A DNA stretch of 64,000 nucleotides, from positions 2,666,001-2,730,000 of the forward strand of contig NZ_CP082301.1 of assembly GCF_019880305.1 (NCBI RefSeq). Direction: 5' to 3'. Both the position numbers and the translations under genes were made by a program. The notes beneath the pieces were generated by a model, which saw only the letters and a list, made by a program, of their open reading frames with translations, was not told where the DNA came from and ran no database searches. Positions 17,301 through 25,114 of the stretch are shown piece after piece (positions within the stretch are counted from its first letter, which is position 1; every line of letters starts with the position of its first letter). Source of the DNA: Streptomyces decoyicus. Lineage in GTDB: Bacteria; Actinomycetota; Actinomycetes; Streptomycetales; Streptomycetaceae.

Positions 17301-17644
17301 GAGGCTTCCTCCATCCGCCCCCCTCGGCCATCCGTGCATACCCCCTGGTCCTTCCATGGTGCGCCGCACGGGAGCACCCGGCCACCGCGTCCCGCCCAGG
17401 GACACGCAGGATTCCACCGGCCCGCCGGATGCGACCGGCCCCCTGGATCCCCACAGGTCGAGGGACCCCTTCCACGCCCCCGGCGCGGACCGGCACCGCA
17501 GCCGCGGGCGGCTCCCCGGGCGCACCGTGAACGACTCCCGGGGACGCCCCGGCCGGGATGTCGCCGGAGAGGTGCCGTGGCAGGCAGGCGCCTCCCCCGG
17601 CGGCTAGCATCGCGAAAGGACCGCCAAGAACGGAGCTTTCTTCT
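17301..17644. other. Gene-free divergent intergenic region
   Basis: 344 bp between the cupin gene and the glycosyltransferase gene. I see no credible gene, hairpin or clear operator; the region must contain both divergent promoters. Confidence 0.5.
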
Positions 17645-18520
17645 GTGCGTCATCTGCGCGTAGGCGTCGCCATCTTGACCATGGGAAACCGTCCCGCCGA
17701 ACTCCAGGCGCTGCTGGACTCGGTCGCCAAGCAGGACCTCCCGCCGGCCCACATCGTGGTCATCGGAAACGGCTCGCCGCTCCCCCCACTGCCGCACGGC
17801 GCGACCGGCGTCGAGCTGAGCGACAACCTGGGCGTCGCCGGCGGCCGTAACGTCGCCCTGGACGAGCTGCGCAAGCTCGGGGACCTCGATCTGGTGGTCG
17901 ACCTGGACGACGACGGCCTCTTGATCAGCCCGGACGTGTTCAGCCGGCTGGCGGAACTGCACGCGACCGACCCGGAGTTGGGGATCGTGAGCTTCCGCAT
18001 CGCCGACGAGCTGGGCCGCACCCAGCGCCGGCACGTCCCCCGCCTGCGGGTCGGCGACCCCGCACGCGGCGGTCAGGTCACCACGTTCCTCGGCGGCGGA
18101 CACTCCCTGTCCGTCCCGATGCTGGACAGGATCGGCGGCTGGCCCGACGAGTTCTTCTACGCCCACGAGGAAACCGACCTGGCCTGGCGCGCCTTGGACG
18201 ACGGCTGGCACATCCGCTACGCACCCGAGCTGGTGCTCCAGCACCCGTACACCTCGCCCACCCGGCACGCCGTCTTCCACCGCATGGTCGCCAGGAACCG
18301 CGTGTGGCTGGCCAAGCGGCACCTCCCCGCGCTCCTGGTACCGCTCTACCTCGGCGTATGGGCCGTACTGACGGCCGTCCGCAGCCGCTCGGCGGCAGGC
18401 ATGCGCGCCTGGGCCGCCGGCTTCGCCGAAGGAGTGCGCACCCCGTGCGGGCGGCGGCGTCCGATGCGCTGGCGCACGGTGTGGCGGATGACGAGGCTGG
18501 GCCGCCCGCCGGTCATCTGA
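17645..18520 (+). CDS. Family 2 glycosyltransferase
   Basis: 291 residues from GTG 17645. N-terminal GT-A fold: VGVAILTMGNRPAELQALLDSVAKQD, IVVIGNGS, NLGVAGGRNVALDEL, and the acidic VVDLDDDGLL corresponding to the DxD metal site. It continues with GGGHSLSVPMLDRIGGWPDEFFYAHEETDLAWRALDDGW, the ED motif region typical of rhamnosyl/glycosyl GT2 enzymes. It adds a sugar from a nucleotide donor to an unknown acceptor. One C-terminal hydrophobic segment (LLVPLYLGVWAVLTAV) may associate with the membrane. Convergent with the next gene, 22 bp apart. Confidence 0.85.
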   Translation: MRHLRVGVAILTMGNRPAELQALLDSVAKQDLPPAHIVVIGNGSPLPPLPHGATGVELSDNLGVAGGRNVALDELRKLGDLDLVVDLDDDGLLISPDVFSRLAELHATDPELGIVSFRIADELGRTQRRHVPRLRVGDPARGGQVTTFLGGGHSLSVPMLDRIGGWPDEFFYAHEETDLAWRALDDGWHIRYAPELVLQHPYTSPTRHAVFHRMVARNRVWLAKRHLPALLVPLYLGVWAVLTAVRSRSAAGMRAWAAGFAEGVRTPCGRRRPMRWRTVWRMTRLGRPPVI

Positions 18521-18542
18521 GAGCAGCCCTGACCGCGTCTCG

Positions 18543-19490
18543 TCACAGACGGGACATCAGGTACGGGTCCGTCACCCCGCCGGGGCAGGCGAGCCGTTCG
18601 ATGTCCCATCCGGCTCGCCGGGCGCCGGCCTGGTACGCGCTTTCGTAGAAACCGAGCACGGCGGCACGAGGATCGGCCGCGGTGCGGACCTCGTCGTACG
18701 GCAGCACCGCCAAGTGACTGTCCCCGCGGGCGGCCCACTGTGCCGCCGCGGGCTCCAGCGGCTCCTCGGCCAGCTGTGCGGGCTCGGGAGCGGTGTAGGA
18801 GTAGAACGCGGGCGCGGCGTTGGAGTCGTCGCCGAACCAGAAGCCGAAGCTGATGACCTCCCGGGAGTACGCCTCCCGGGTCACCGGGTCGACCTGGCCG
18901 GGCTGGTCGACGTGCCGGTCGGAGAACCGGGTGTGGGCGATGTCGAAGGTGTGCCAGAAGTGGTGCACCGGGCTGACCTTCCCCGAATAGCCCTCGGCGA
19001 AGTCCTCCAGCACCGACGCGACCTGGCTGAGGACCCGCCAGTAGCGGTGGGCGTGCCCGGCGTCGTAGGCCGCGTGCTCGGTGTCCTCGGCGAACGGCCG
19101 GGCGGCGTCGGGCAGATCGAACGGCCGCGGGACGGCGATCTCCACCCGGACGCCCAGCGCGGCCAGCGACGCCATGACCGCGTCGTAGAAGGACGCCACG
19201 GAGTGGCCGACGAGCGGAAAGGAGAGCGTCCGGCCGTCCCCCCTCGCGATGACCATCCGGTGACCGACGAAGTCGAAGTCCATCGTGAAGAGCGGGTTGC
19301 CGTCGAACTGCCCCATCGGGCGGGTGGTGATGCCGCGTCCGGTCAGATGGAACGGCACGTTCCACCAGTGGTTGCGCCGGGCACTGGCAGCGAGCCGGAT
19401 CTTCCCGACGATCTGTGCAAAACGATGGAGCGTTTCTTTGGTGTCCCGCCATTCGGCCAACGGGATCGGGGGGAACAGCTCCATCGTCAT
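18543..19490 (-). CDS. DUF5996-like conserved protein
   Basis: 315 residues from ATG 19490 (MTMELFPPIPLAEWRDTKETLHRFAQIVGKIRLA), the family N-terminus; the frame is open about 20 codons upstream. The conserved core NHWWNVPFHLTGRGITTRPM, FDFVGHRMVI and the C-terminal HHFWHTFDIAHTRFSDR, EVISFGFWFGDDSNAAPAFYSYTAPEP match what I know of the DUF5996 family. Cytoplasmic, no signal. Function unknown. Confidence 0.75.
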   Translation of the reverse strand: MTMELFPPIPLAEWRDTKETLHRFAQIVGKIRLAASARRNHWWNVPFHLTGRGITTRPMGQFDGNPLFTMDFDFVGHRMVIARGDGRTLSFPLVGHSVASFYDAVMASLAALGVRVEIAVPRPFDLPDAARPFAEDTEHAAYDAGHAHRYWRVLSQVASVLEDFAEGYSGKVSPVHHFWHTFDIAHTRFSDRHVDQPGQVDPVTREAYSREVISFGFWFGDDSNAAPAFYSYTAPEPAQLAEEPLEPAAAQWAARGDSHLAVLPYDEVRTAADPRAAVLGFYESAYQAGARRAGWDIERLACPGGVTDPYLMSRL

Positions 19491-19778
19491 CACCTGCCCT
19501 TCCCGTCCGACGCTCCTGACGGCCGGACGGGGCCTGGAGGACCAGATGACCATGCCCGGAGAGGTACGGCACGTCGTCGAACCCCCCGTTCAGTGCGGAG
19601 CGCACCCTGCCACCGGGCCGTACCCGGCTACCACCAGGCCGTACCCGGGACAGTGGCGCGGAGGGTAAACCCCAGCCGACTCGATGGCACATCGCCAGAG
19701 GCCACATCTCCCACCAAAGCCAAACAATTCGACAACACATCCCGGGCGGAGCAACATGAATTTGTGGGAGGTGCACAG

Positions 19779-19862
19779 ATGGTTGCGAACCTCAGGCGAC
19801 GACAAGGCGCCCGGTGGGGTGTACGCCGAACGGACGGGCCCCTCCGCGATCAACGGCCATGA
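19779..19862 (+). CDS. Putative 27-residue leader peptide overlapping the SARP gene
   Basis: ATG 19779 has GGGAGG 7-12 bp upstream and encodes MVANLRRRQGARWGVRRTDG plus seven residues. Its TGA stop (19860-19862) overlaps the SARP ATG at 19859 as ATGA, the standard arrangement for translational coupling. It is very basic. An alternative small ORF, 19756-19872 (38 residues, MNLWEVHRWLRTSGDD start, preceded by GGCGGAG), lies in another frame, also overlaps the SARP start and has better third-position GC. At most one is likely to be translated; which one is open. Confidence 0.4.
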   Translation: MVANLRRRQGARWGVRRTDGPLRDQRP

Positions 19863-20629
19863 GCCCCGATGAGCTCATCTTCTCCAGACCGCACGCGAAT
19901 GGCTGGCCGGCCTTGCAGATCGCCCTTCTCGGCGGTTTCGACCTCGTGGTCGGGGATGTGCCGGTGGTGGTCCCCGTCGGCTCGAAGCGGCTCCTGGCGT
20001 TCATCGCGCTCAAGGGCCGTACCGCTGCCCCTCGGTCCCTGGTCGCCGGAAGCCTGTGGCCCGAAGCATGTGAGCAGAGCGCGCACACGAACCTGCGGTC
20101 GGCGTTGTCGCGCCTGCGCAGCATCGGCAGGAGAGCCCTGGAGGTCAGCCCCACCGACGTACGCCTCGCGCGGGACGTCAGCGTCGATCTGCACCACGCG
20201 CGATCGCTGGCCCAGCGCATACTCGACCCCGGCGTTCCGGCCGGAGAACTCCAGCTCAGTGCGGCGACCGTCGACCAGCTCTCCGGCGACGTGCTGCCCG
20301 GCTGGTACGACGACTGGGCACTCCAGGAGGCCGAACGGTGGCAGCAGCTTCGACTCCACGCACTTGAGTCACTGGCGGGAGAGTTCATCGACACGAAGCA
20401 GTTCGCCGGGGCGGTGGCAGCCGCCCACGCGGCCGTACAGGCGAATCCGCTGCGGGAGAGCAGCCAGGCGTCACTGATCCGGGCCCACTTGGCGGAAGGC
20501 AACCTGTCCGAGGCGCTGGACGACTTCGAACGCTACGAGCACCGCCTCCGCGACGAGCTCGGACTTCGCCCCACACCGCGGCTGCGTCGCCTGATGGACG
20601 GACTGCTGCGGCCGCACCCCGGTCGGTGA
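19859..20629 (+). CDS. SARP/BTAD-type transcriptional activator
   Basis: 256 residues from ATG 19859. N-terminal OmpR-like winged helix (LQIALLGGFDLVVGDVPVVVPVGSKRLLAFIALKGRTAAPRSLVAGSLWPEACEQSAHTNLRSALSRLR, residues 15-100) followed by the bacterial transcriptional activation domain with TPR-like helices (DDWALQEAERWQQLRLHALESLAGEFI to LRESSQASLIRAHLAEGNLSEALDDFERYEHRLRDELGLRPTPRLRRLM). This size is that of small pathway-specific SARPs. No biosynthetic gene cluster is seen next to it; the nearest downstream operon is the DUF5819-HTTM pair, 217 bp away on the same strand. A short GGCGCC hairpin (20631-20647) follows the stop. Confidence 0.85.
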   Translation: MSPDELIFSRPHANGWPALQIALLGGFDLVVGDVPVVVPVGSKRLLAFIALKGRTAAPRSLVAGSLWPEACEQSAHTNLRSALSRLRSIGRRALEVSPTDVRLARDVSVDLHHARSLAQRILDPGVPAGELQLSAATVDQLSGDVLPGWYDDWALQEAERWQQLRLHALESLAGEFIDTKQFAGAVAAAHAAVQANPLRESSQASLIRAHLAEGNLSEALDDFERYEHRLRDELGLRPTPRLRRLMDGLLRPHPGR

Positions 20630-20744
20630 CGGCGCCCCGGCGGCGCCGGGCTTCGAGGTACCGCCGGGCTTCGAGGTCCACAGCCTCCTCGCCTCGCACC
20701 GGACTGCCCCCTCAGCCATTCGGCCCAATAGCACGTTCGCGTCG

Positions 20745-20762
20745 GAATAAGTCTATTTATTC
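20745..20762. promoter_or_regulatory. AT-rich inverted repeat upstream of the SdpA/SdpB-like operon
   Basis: GAATAA-GTCTAT-TTATTC is a perfect 6-bp inverted repeat in a strikingly AT-rich patch. A further CTTATTCG at 20805-20812 repeats one arm. It is about 85 bp upstream of the first operon gene; operator or promoter role inferred. Confidence 0.5.
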
Positions 20763-20846
20763 TGATGTGGCGGCGGTGACGTGAATGACCAGGTGATCCG
20801 TCGGCTTATTCGTTGAATGTCCGGGACCCGTGAACGGGGGAGCAGG

Positions 20847-21566
20847 GTGGAGCCACGCGGGTCCTCAGACGAGACCGGCACGGACGGTGCCGACGAAGGC
20901 AAGACGCCCGGACGGTCCGCCGCCGTCCGCGGGCTGCCGCCGGCGCCGAACGGGTCCTGGCCGCTGCTGTCGCGGATCGTGATCATGGCGGCCATCGGGG
21001 TGCTGACGATCGGTGTCACGCTCCACCTGCTTCTGCTGTTCCTGTTCGTGGCCCCGCCCAACGCCATCAGCAAGAAGTACGACCGGCCGGTCAAGGGTTA
21101 CGTCTATCCGGAGTTCGACCAGAACTGGCAGCTTTTCGCGCCGAACCCGCTCCAGGACAACATCGCCGTGCACGCGCGCGCCGAGGTCGCGTTCCCCGAC
21201 GGCTCCCGGCGCACGACGAACTGGCTGGCAATGACCGCCCAGGACATCCGCGCGATCAGGCGCAACCCCGTGCCCAGTCACGCGCACCAGAACCTGCTGC
21301 GTCAGGCCTGGGACTTCTACAACAGGACGCACGATGTCAAGGGGCGGGCGATAGGCCTGCGCGGCGAACTCGCCGAGGCCTTCGTACGCCGTATCGCGGC
21401 TCACCGGCTCGGACCGCGGATCGACGGCGGTCAGGTGGTCAAGGTGCAGATCTACGCGACGAACACCCCGATCATCCCGCCGAAGTGGAGCGACGACGGC
21501 GGGAGCACCGAGAAGACCTACCAGATGCTTCCGTGGTGGCCGGTCTCCAAGAAGGAGTTCCCGTGA
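20847..21566 (+). CDS. DUF5819 membrane-anchored protein (SdpA-like partner)
   Basis: 239 residues from GTG 20847, which has GGGGGAG close upstream (ATG 20817 is possible but lacks a ribosome site). A disordered acidic N-terminus is followed by one membrane segment (IVIMAAIGVLTIGVTLHLLLLFLFVA, about residues 38-65) and an extracytoplasmic domain with the signature YPEFDQNWQLFAPNPLQDNIAVHARAEV. By topology and by its tight coupling (GTGA overlap) to an HTTM gene it resembles SdpA of the Bacillus SdpABC killing-factor system. Homology to SdpA itself is inference. Confidence 0.75.
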   Translation: MEPRGSSDETGTDGADEGKTPGRSAAVRGLPPAPNGSWPLLSRIVIMAAIGVLTIGVTLHLLLLFLFVAPPNAISKKYDRPVKGYVYPEFDQNWQLFAPNPLQDNIAVHARAEVAFPDGSRRTTNWLAMTAQDIRAIRRNPVPSHAHQNLLRQAWDFYNRTHDVKGRAIGLRGELAEAFVRRIAAHRLGPRIDGGQVVKVQIYATNTPIIPPKWSDDGGSTEKTYQMLPWWPVSKKEFP

Positions 21567-22795
21567 GCGTCGAGAAGGACATTGCCCGGACGCCTTCCCC
21601 CTTCAAAGACATGGGCACCAGGCTCGACGCGGCGATCGCCAGGCTCCTGAACAAGATCACGAGTGCGGCACTCGCGCCGTACCAGGCCGCGGTCATCCGG
21701 ATCGGCTTCTCCCTGACCTTCGCGCTCTACCTCTTGCGCGAGTGGCCGCACCGGCTGGAGCTGTACGGGACCACCAACCCGTGGGGATTCGACCTGGCCC
21801 AGCGCCTCATCGCCTCGAACGACGCGTTCACGGTCCTGATGTGGTCGAACGACAGGCTGTGGTTCGAGCTGGTCTACCACGGGGTGATCGTGGCGAGTGT
21901 GCTGCTGCTCCTGGGGTGGCACACCCGCACGATGTCGATCCTGTTCATGGTCGGCGTGTTGTCACTGATGAACCGCAGCGTCCTCCTGGGCGACGGCGGC
22001 GACACCCTCATCCACCTGATGGCGAGCTATCTGGTGCTCACGCGGTGCGGGCAGGTGTGGTCCCTGGACGCCCGCCGGCGGGAGCGCAGGGGGACCCCGC
22101 ACCCGGACGGCTGCGATCGGGTGAGCGTGGCGCTGTGGCTCCTCGCCGGCGCGGGCCTCGCCGTCGCACAGATGACGGGATTCGCCAAAATTCCCAGAGG
22201 CTGGGTACTGATCCTCTGGGGACTGTGGTTGAGTCAGGCCCTGTGGTTCTGGGCAGGACGCCGGCGTTCCCCGGACGCGCGGGCGCTGTTGGATGTCGTC
22301 GCCAACCTCGTCCACAACGCGGCGATGCTGGTGATCGGCGCCCAGGTATGCCTGCTCTATGCCACCGCCGGCTGGTACAAGATCCAGGGCCCCCGCTGGC
22401 AGGACGGAAGCGCCCTGCACTACCCGCTCCATCTGGACTACTTCAGCCCGTGGACCGGGCTGTCCCAGGTGCTCGACAGCCGCTCCACCATGGTCACGCT
22501 GATCACCTACGGCACCGTGGTCGCGCAGGTCGCCTTTCCCTTCACCCTCCTCAACCGACGGGTGAAGAACGTCATGCTTGCGATCTTGATGACCGAACAC
22601 GCGACCATCGCGGTGATCTGCGGCTTGCCGTTCTTCTCGCTGGCGATGATCGTCTCTGACATGGTCTTTCTGCCGACGAACTTCCTGCGCTGGGGCGGGT
22701 CGAGGATTGCGGCCGCCCGGGACCGCATCACCGCACCACTACGCCGGAGCAAGGGCCCGGACGACCGGAACGAGAGCCGGAGCATGACCGTCTGA
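21563..22795 (+). CDS. HTTM-domain integral membrane protein (SdpB-like)
   Basis: 410 residues from GTG 21563, overlapping the preceding stop by 4 bp. Multiple membrane helices. HTTM (vitamin-K gamma-carboxylase-like membrane domain) features: AAVIRIGFSLTFALYLLREWPHR, DLAQRLIAS, LLGWHTRTMSILFMVGVLSLMNRSVLLGDGGDTLIHLMASYLVLTRCGQVWSLDARR, and later YATAGWYKIQGPRWQDGSALHYPLHLDYFSPWTGLSQ. The C-terminus is basic and cytoplasmic. SdpB, which matures a secreted toxin peptide, is an HTTM protein, and the DUF5819-HTTM pairing repeats the SdpA-SdpB logic. No obvious SdpC-like precursor follows on the same strand. Confidence 0.82.
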   Translation: MSVEKDIARTPSPFKDMGTRLDAAIARLLNKITSAALAPYQAAVIRIGFSLTFALYLLREWPHRLELYGTTNPWGFDLAQRLIASNDAFTVLMWSNDRLWFELVYHGVIVASVLLLLGWHTRTMSILFMVGVLSLMNRSVLLGDGGDTLIHLMASYLVLTRCGQVWSLDARRRERRGTPHPDGCDRVSVALWLLAGAGLAVAQMTGFAKIPRGWVLILWGLWLSQALWFWAGRRRSPDARALLDVVANLVHNAAMLVIGAQVCLLYATAGWYKIQGPRWQDGSALHYPLHLDYFSPWTGLSQVLDSRSTMVTLITYGTVVAQVAFPFTLLNRRVKNVMLAILMTEHATIAVICGLPFFSLAMIVSDMVFLPTNFLRWGGSRIAAARDRITAPLRRSKGPDDRNESRSMTV

Positions 22796-22985
22796 CGCGC
22801 CGTGCGACCTCACGCGGGTGATGCCGGGCGCGCGCGGCCCCCTGGCGGAACGGCCCGTGGTGGGCACGAACCGCCAGAGGGATTGCGGGATGGCGCCTGC
22901 CCCTCAGCGTGAGCCGAGAGCTGTGCCGAGCGCGTGCCCTGCCTCGGGCGTTGTGGGCTCGGCCGCCTGTGATGACGCCATTCGC

Positions 22986-23636
22986 TCAGCCACCTGCTCC
23001 TGTGGTGCCGCCGGTGGCACCGGTCGCACCGGTCGCACCGGTCGCACCGGTCGCACCGGTCGCACCGGTGGTGCCTCCTGCGATGGTGGTGGCACCCGTG
23101 CTGGTTGTGGTGGCACCGGTGGTGGTGGCGCCGGTGGTGGTGGCGCCGGTGCTGGTGGTGGCGCCGGTGGTGGCGCCGGTGGTGGTCTGGGCACCGGTCG
23201 TCGTGCCGCCGGTGGTGGTCTGGGCACCGGTCGTCGTGGCGCCGGTGGTGGTCTGGGCGGCGGTCGTCGTGGTAGCGCCGGTGGTGGTGCTGGCACCGGT
23301 GGTGGTGCTGGCGCCGGTTGTGACGGCGCCGGTCACGGTGGTGGCACCGGTTACGGTGCGTCCGCCACCCCCGCCGCCGCCTCCGCCGCCGCCTCCGCCT
23401 CTCCCCTTGCACAGCGCCCTGACCGAGCCCGGAGCGACATCGATGATCTTGCCGTTGGCCCTGCTGACGCAAAGGACCTTTGATGCTCCTGGCGCCGCCT
23501 GTGTCGCGTGGGTCGGAGCCTTCGCAGCCGCTGGTTCAGCGCCTGTCGCCCCTATCGCCCCCATCGATCCGACGAGCGCCGCCGCTGCGAAGGACGCGCC
23601 GACCACGTGGGTAAGACGCTTCCGGATGATTGTCAT
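22986..23636 (-). CDS. Secreted Gly/Ala/Thr-repeat protein
   Basis: 216 residues from ATG 23636. Signal peptide: MTIIRKR then a hydrophobic core to AIGATGAEPAAA. Mature N-terminus has two Cys (VLCVSRANGKIIDVAPGSVRALCKG), then about 13 Gly, then about 110 residues made almost only of Gly, Ala and Thr, ending in six tandem GAT triplets encoded by a 9-bp DNA repeat (about 23015-23070). The low complexity makes other frames open as well, but only this strand gives a coherent signal peptide and upstream ribosome context (AGAGGAGGCGCAGTG). It resembles surface or collagen-like repeat proteins in design, not in sequence. Convergent with the HTTM gene. Confidence 0.7.
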   Translation of the reverse strand: MTIIRKRLTHVVGASFAAAALVGSMGAIGATGAEPAAAKAPTHATQAAPGASKVLCVSRANGKIIDVAPGSVRALCKGRGGGGGGGGGGGGGRTVTGATTVTGAVTTGASTTTGASTTTGATTTTAAQTTTGATTTGAQTTTGGTTTGAQTTTGATTGATTSTGATTTGATTTGATTTSTGATTIAGGTTGATGATGATGATGATGATGGTTGAGG

Positions 23637-24048
23637 CACTGCGCCTCCTCTTCTCTCTCGAGTCCATAGATGGCTCCAGAGTGGGAGCGCGGCCATGACC
23701 GCGGCGTTGAGCCTGCGTGACCCCCGCGTGACGCCGGTCGGAGCGCGTGGCGGGGGCCGACCGAACAGACCAGCACATTCCTCGACTTCGTCAAGGGCGG
23801 GCGGCGGTACTCCCTGTGGGGCATCTTCTCCGGCCCCCGGTGCGGTGCGATGTGCGCCCTGCCCTGGCCCGAAGTCAGGCTCGACGCCCTCCGGCTGCGC
23901 CTCTCGGCCCAGCTGGTCGAGGTCGCCTGCCGCGCCCGTACGGCGAAGCACCCAAGGCCGGTAACGCGGGCACCAACTGACTGAGCCTGCGTCTGGGCCA
24001 CTTGGGAGGCCGTGGAGGCCGCCGTGGGCCACTTGATCTGAACGGATG
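23637..24048. other. Gene-free region upstream of the repeat protein
   Basis: No credible coding region or RNA; frames here lack codon bias. It must hold the promoter of the repeat-protein gene. Confidence 0.5.
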
Positions 24049-24084
24049 AACGGGGGCCGCCGCGCTGACGCGGTGACCCCCGTT
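24049..24084 (-). terminator. Hairpin downstream of the CAT-anticodon tRNA
   Basis: AACGGGGGCCGCCGCG-CTGA-CGCGG-TGA-CCCCCGTT folds into a long stem with a small internal mismatch. It lies about 47 bp after the tRNA 3' end on the minus strand. Confidence 0.75.
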
Positions 24085-24130
24085 CTCACGCTTCCCCAGG
24101 TAGAAAGGTTCTTCGCCCTGGGCGCTGCGG

Positions 24131-24204
24131 TGGGGCGGGTGGGACTCGAACCCACGGCCGACGGATTATGAGTCCGCTGCTCTAACCGGCTGAGCTACCG
24201 CCCC
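24131..24204 (-). tRNA. tRNA with CAT anticodon (Met elongator or Ile2)
   Basis: A 74-nt cloverleaf: acceptor GGGGCGG pairs with CCGCCCC plus discriminator A, D-arm GCTCAGCCGGTTAGAGC, anticodon stem GCGGA/TCCGT with loop CTCATAA, T-arm GTGGGTTCGAGTCCCAC. The anticodon is CAT, so it is either elongator tRNA-Met or the Ile(CAT) species that needs TilS lysidine modification; it is not the initiator type. I lean to Ile2 from the GGACTCATAATCC anticodon arm. No CCA is encoded. Confidence 0.88.
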
Positions 24205-24348
24205 CCACGGCGCGTCGCGCACATTTGTGCGCGCCGTCTGCCGCAGCATAGCCGCTCATACGATCTGTTGCCCGTGAGGGCTGCCGTCGTGCGACCACGC
24301 ACGCCCAAGAGGACTTCGATCACCGGGCGTTCGGTTCCACGGCACAAG

Positions 24349-24375
24349 AAAAAGGACCCCTTCCGGGGTCCTCTT
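24349..24375 (-). terminator. Rho-independent terminator of the tRNA-Asn pair
   Basis: On the minus strand AGGACCCC-GGAA-GGGGTCCT is followed by TTTTTC, a classical stem plus U-tract, rare in this window. It begins about 10 bp after the 3' end of the proximal tRNA-Asn. Confidence 0.88.
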
Positions 24376-24382
24376 CTCTCTG

Positions 24383-24455
24383 CTCCCCCGACTGGACTCG
24401 AACCAGTAACCCTCCGGTTAACAGCCGAATGCTCTGCCAATTGAGCTACAGGGGA
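24383..24455 (-). tRNA. tRNA-Asn (GTT), copy 1
   Basis: 73 nt. Acceptor TCCCCTG pairs with CGGGGGA and discriminator G. Anticodon arm TTCGGCTGTTAACCGGA gives GTT; T-arm ACTGGTTCGAGTCCAGT. It is second in a two-tRNA transcript on the minus strand, 5 bp after copy 2. Confidence 0.95.
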
Positions 24456-24460
24456 CCGAG

Positions 24461-24533
24461 CTCCCCCGACTGGACTCGAACCAGTAACCTGCCGGTTAAC
24501 AGCCGGCTGCTCTGCCAATTGAGCTACAGGGGA
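24461..24533 (-). tRNA. tRNA-Asn (GTT), copy 2
   Basis: 73 nt, identical to the neighbouring copy apart from the anticodon stem (GCCGGCTGTTAACCGGC, a stronger stem). First in the transcript. tRNA-Asn genes are frequent integration targets, but I see no adjacent integrase or att duplication beyond the tandem genes themselves. Confidence 0.95.
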
Positions 24534-24752
24534 TTGCTCTGTGTGCCTCGAATGCACCGCAGTCCGGTCTTCCGGACGGCGCGCGCTCGCTGCGACACAT
24601 ACATTAGCGCAAGCAGGGGGGTGCTCCGCCAATCGGTATCGCCTCAGGTCACCTCGGGTGATCTCCGGCCCCGGAGGGTAGGCGCGCGGCACAGCCCGGC
24701 ACTCCGGTCCGTACCGGCACCGGACGGGTCCGACGAGAGGAAAGGTGGAGCA

Positions 24753-25052
24753 ATGCGCTACCGGCTCACGTTCATCGCGGGACTGGCCACGGGGTATGTG
24801 CTCGGCACACGGGCCGGCCGGGAACGGTACGAGCAGCTCCGCAAGGCCGCCCAGCGGATCAGCCAGAACCCGGCGGTCCGGAACACCGCGGAGTCCGCCG
24901 CGCTGACCGGGCGCGAGGCGGCCTCGAAGGCGTTCGGGACGGTGTCGGCGAAGGTCGGCGACCGGCTGCCCGACTCCGTCAGCAGCCGGGTGCGCTCGCT
25001 GCGCGAGCAGCGTTCCCCCGAAGAGGACGACTGGGGCACGAGCAACACCTGA
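24753..25052 (+). CDS. Small YtxH-like membrane-associated protein
   Basis: 99 residues from ATG 24753 with GAGAGGAAAGGTGGAG upstream. The N-terminus is MRYRLTFIAGLATGYVLGTRAGRERYEQLRKAAQRI: one short glycine-rich membrane helix followed at once by a basic amphipathic helix, the YtxH-like layout. The rest is helical and acidic at the end. A common small actinobacterial protein of unknown role. Precedes the xylulokinase-like gene by 62 bp. Confidence 0.8.
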   Translation: MRYRLTFIAGLATGYVLGTRAGRERYEQLRKAAQRISQNPAVRNTAESAALTGREAASKAFGTVSAKVGDRLPDSVSSRVRSLREQRSPEEDDWGTSNT

Positions 25053-25114
25053 GCAGCCCCGGGGGCAAACCCTGACGCTGCCCCTATGCGTCGTATGGGG
25101 CATCATCTGGGTCC

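Noticed and set aside
22909..23964. Plus-strand frame of Val/Ala/Pro repeats opposite the secreted repeat protein
   Set aside because: Antisense shadow of the GAT-rich gene; no signal peptide or start context, whereas the minus strand has a clean signal peptide.
24383..24533. tRNA-Asn pair as an integration site with att duplication
   Set aside because: The two copies are complete functional tRNAs with one processed transcript; no integrase or mobile gene follows.
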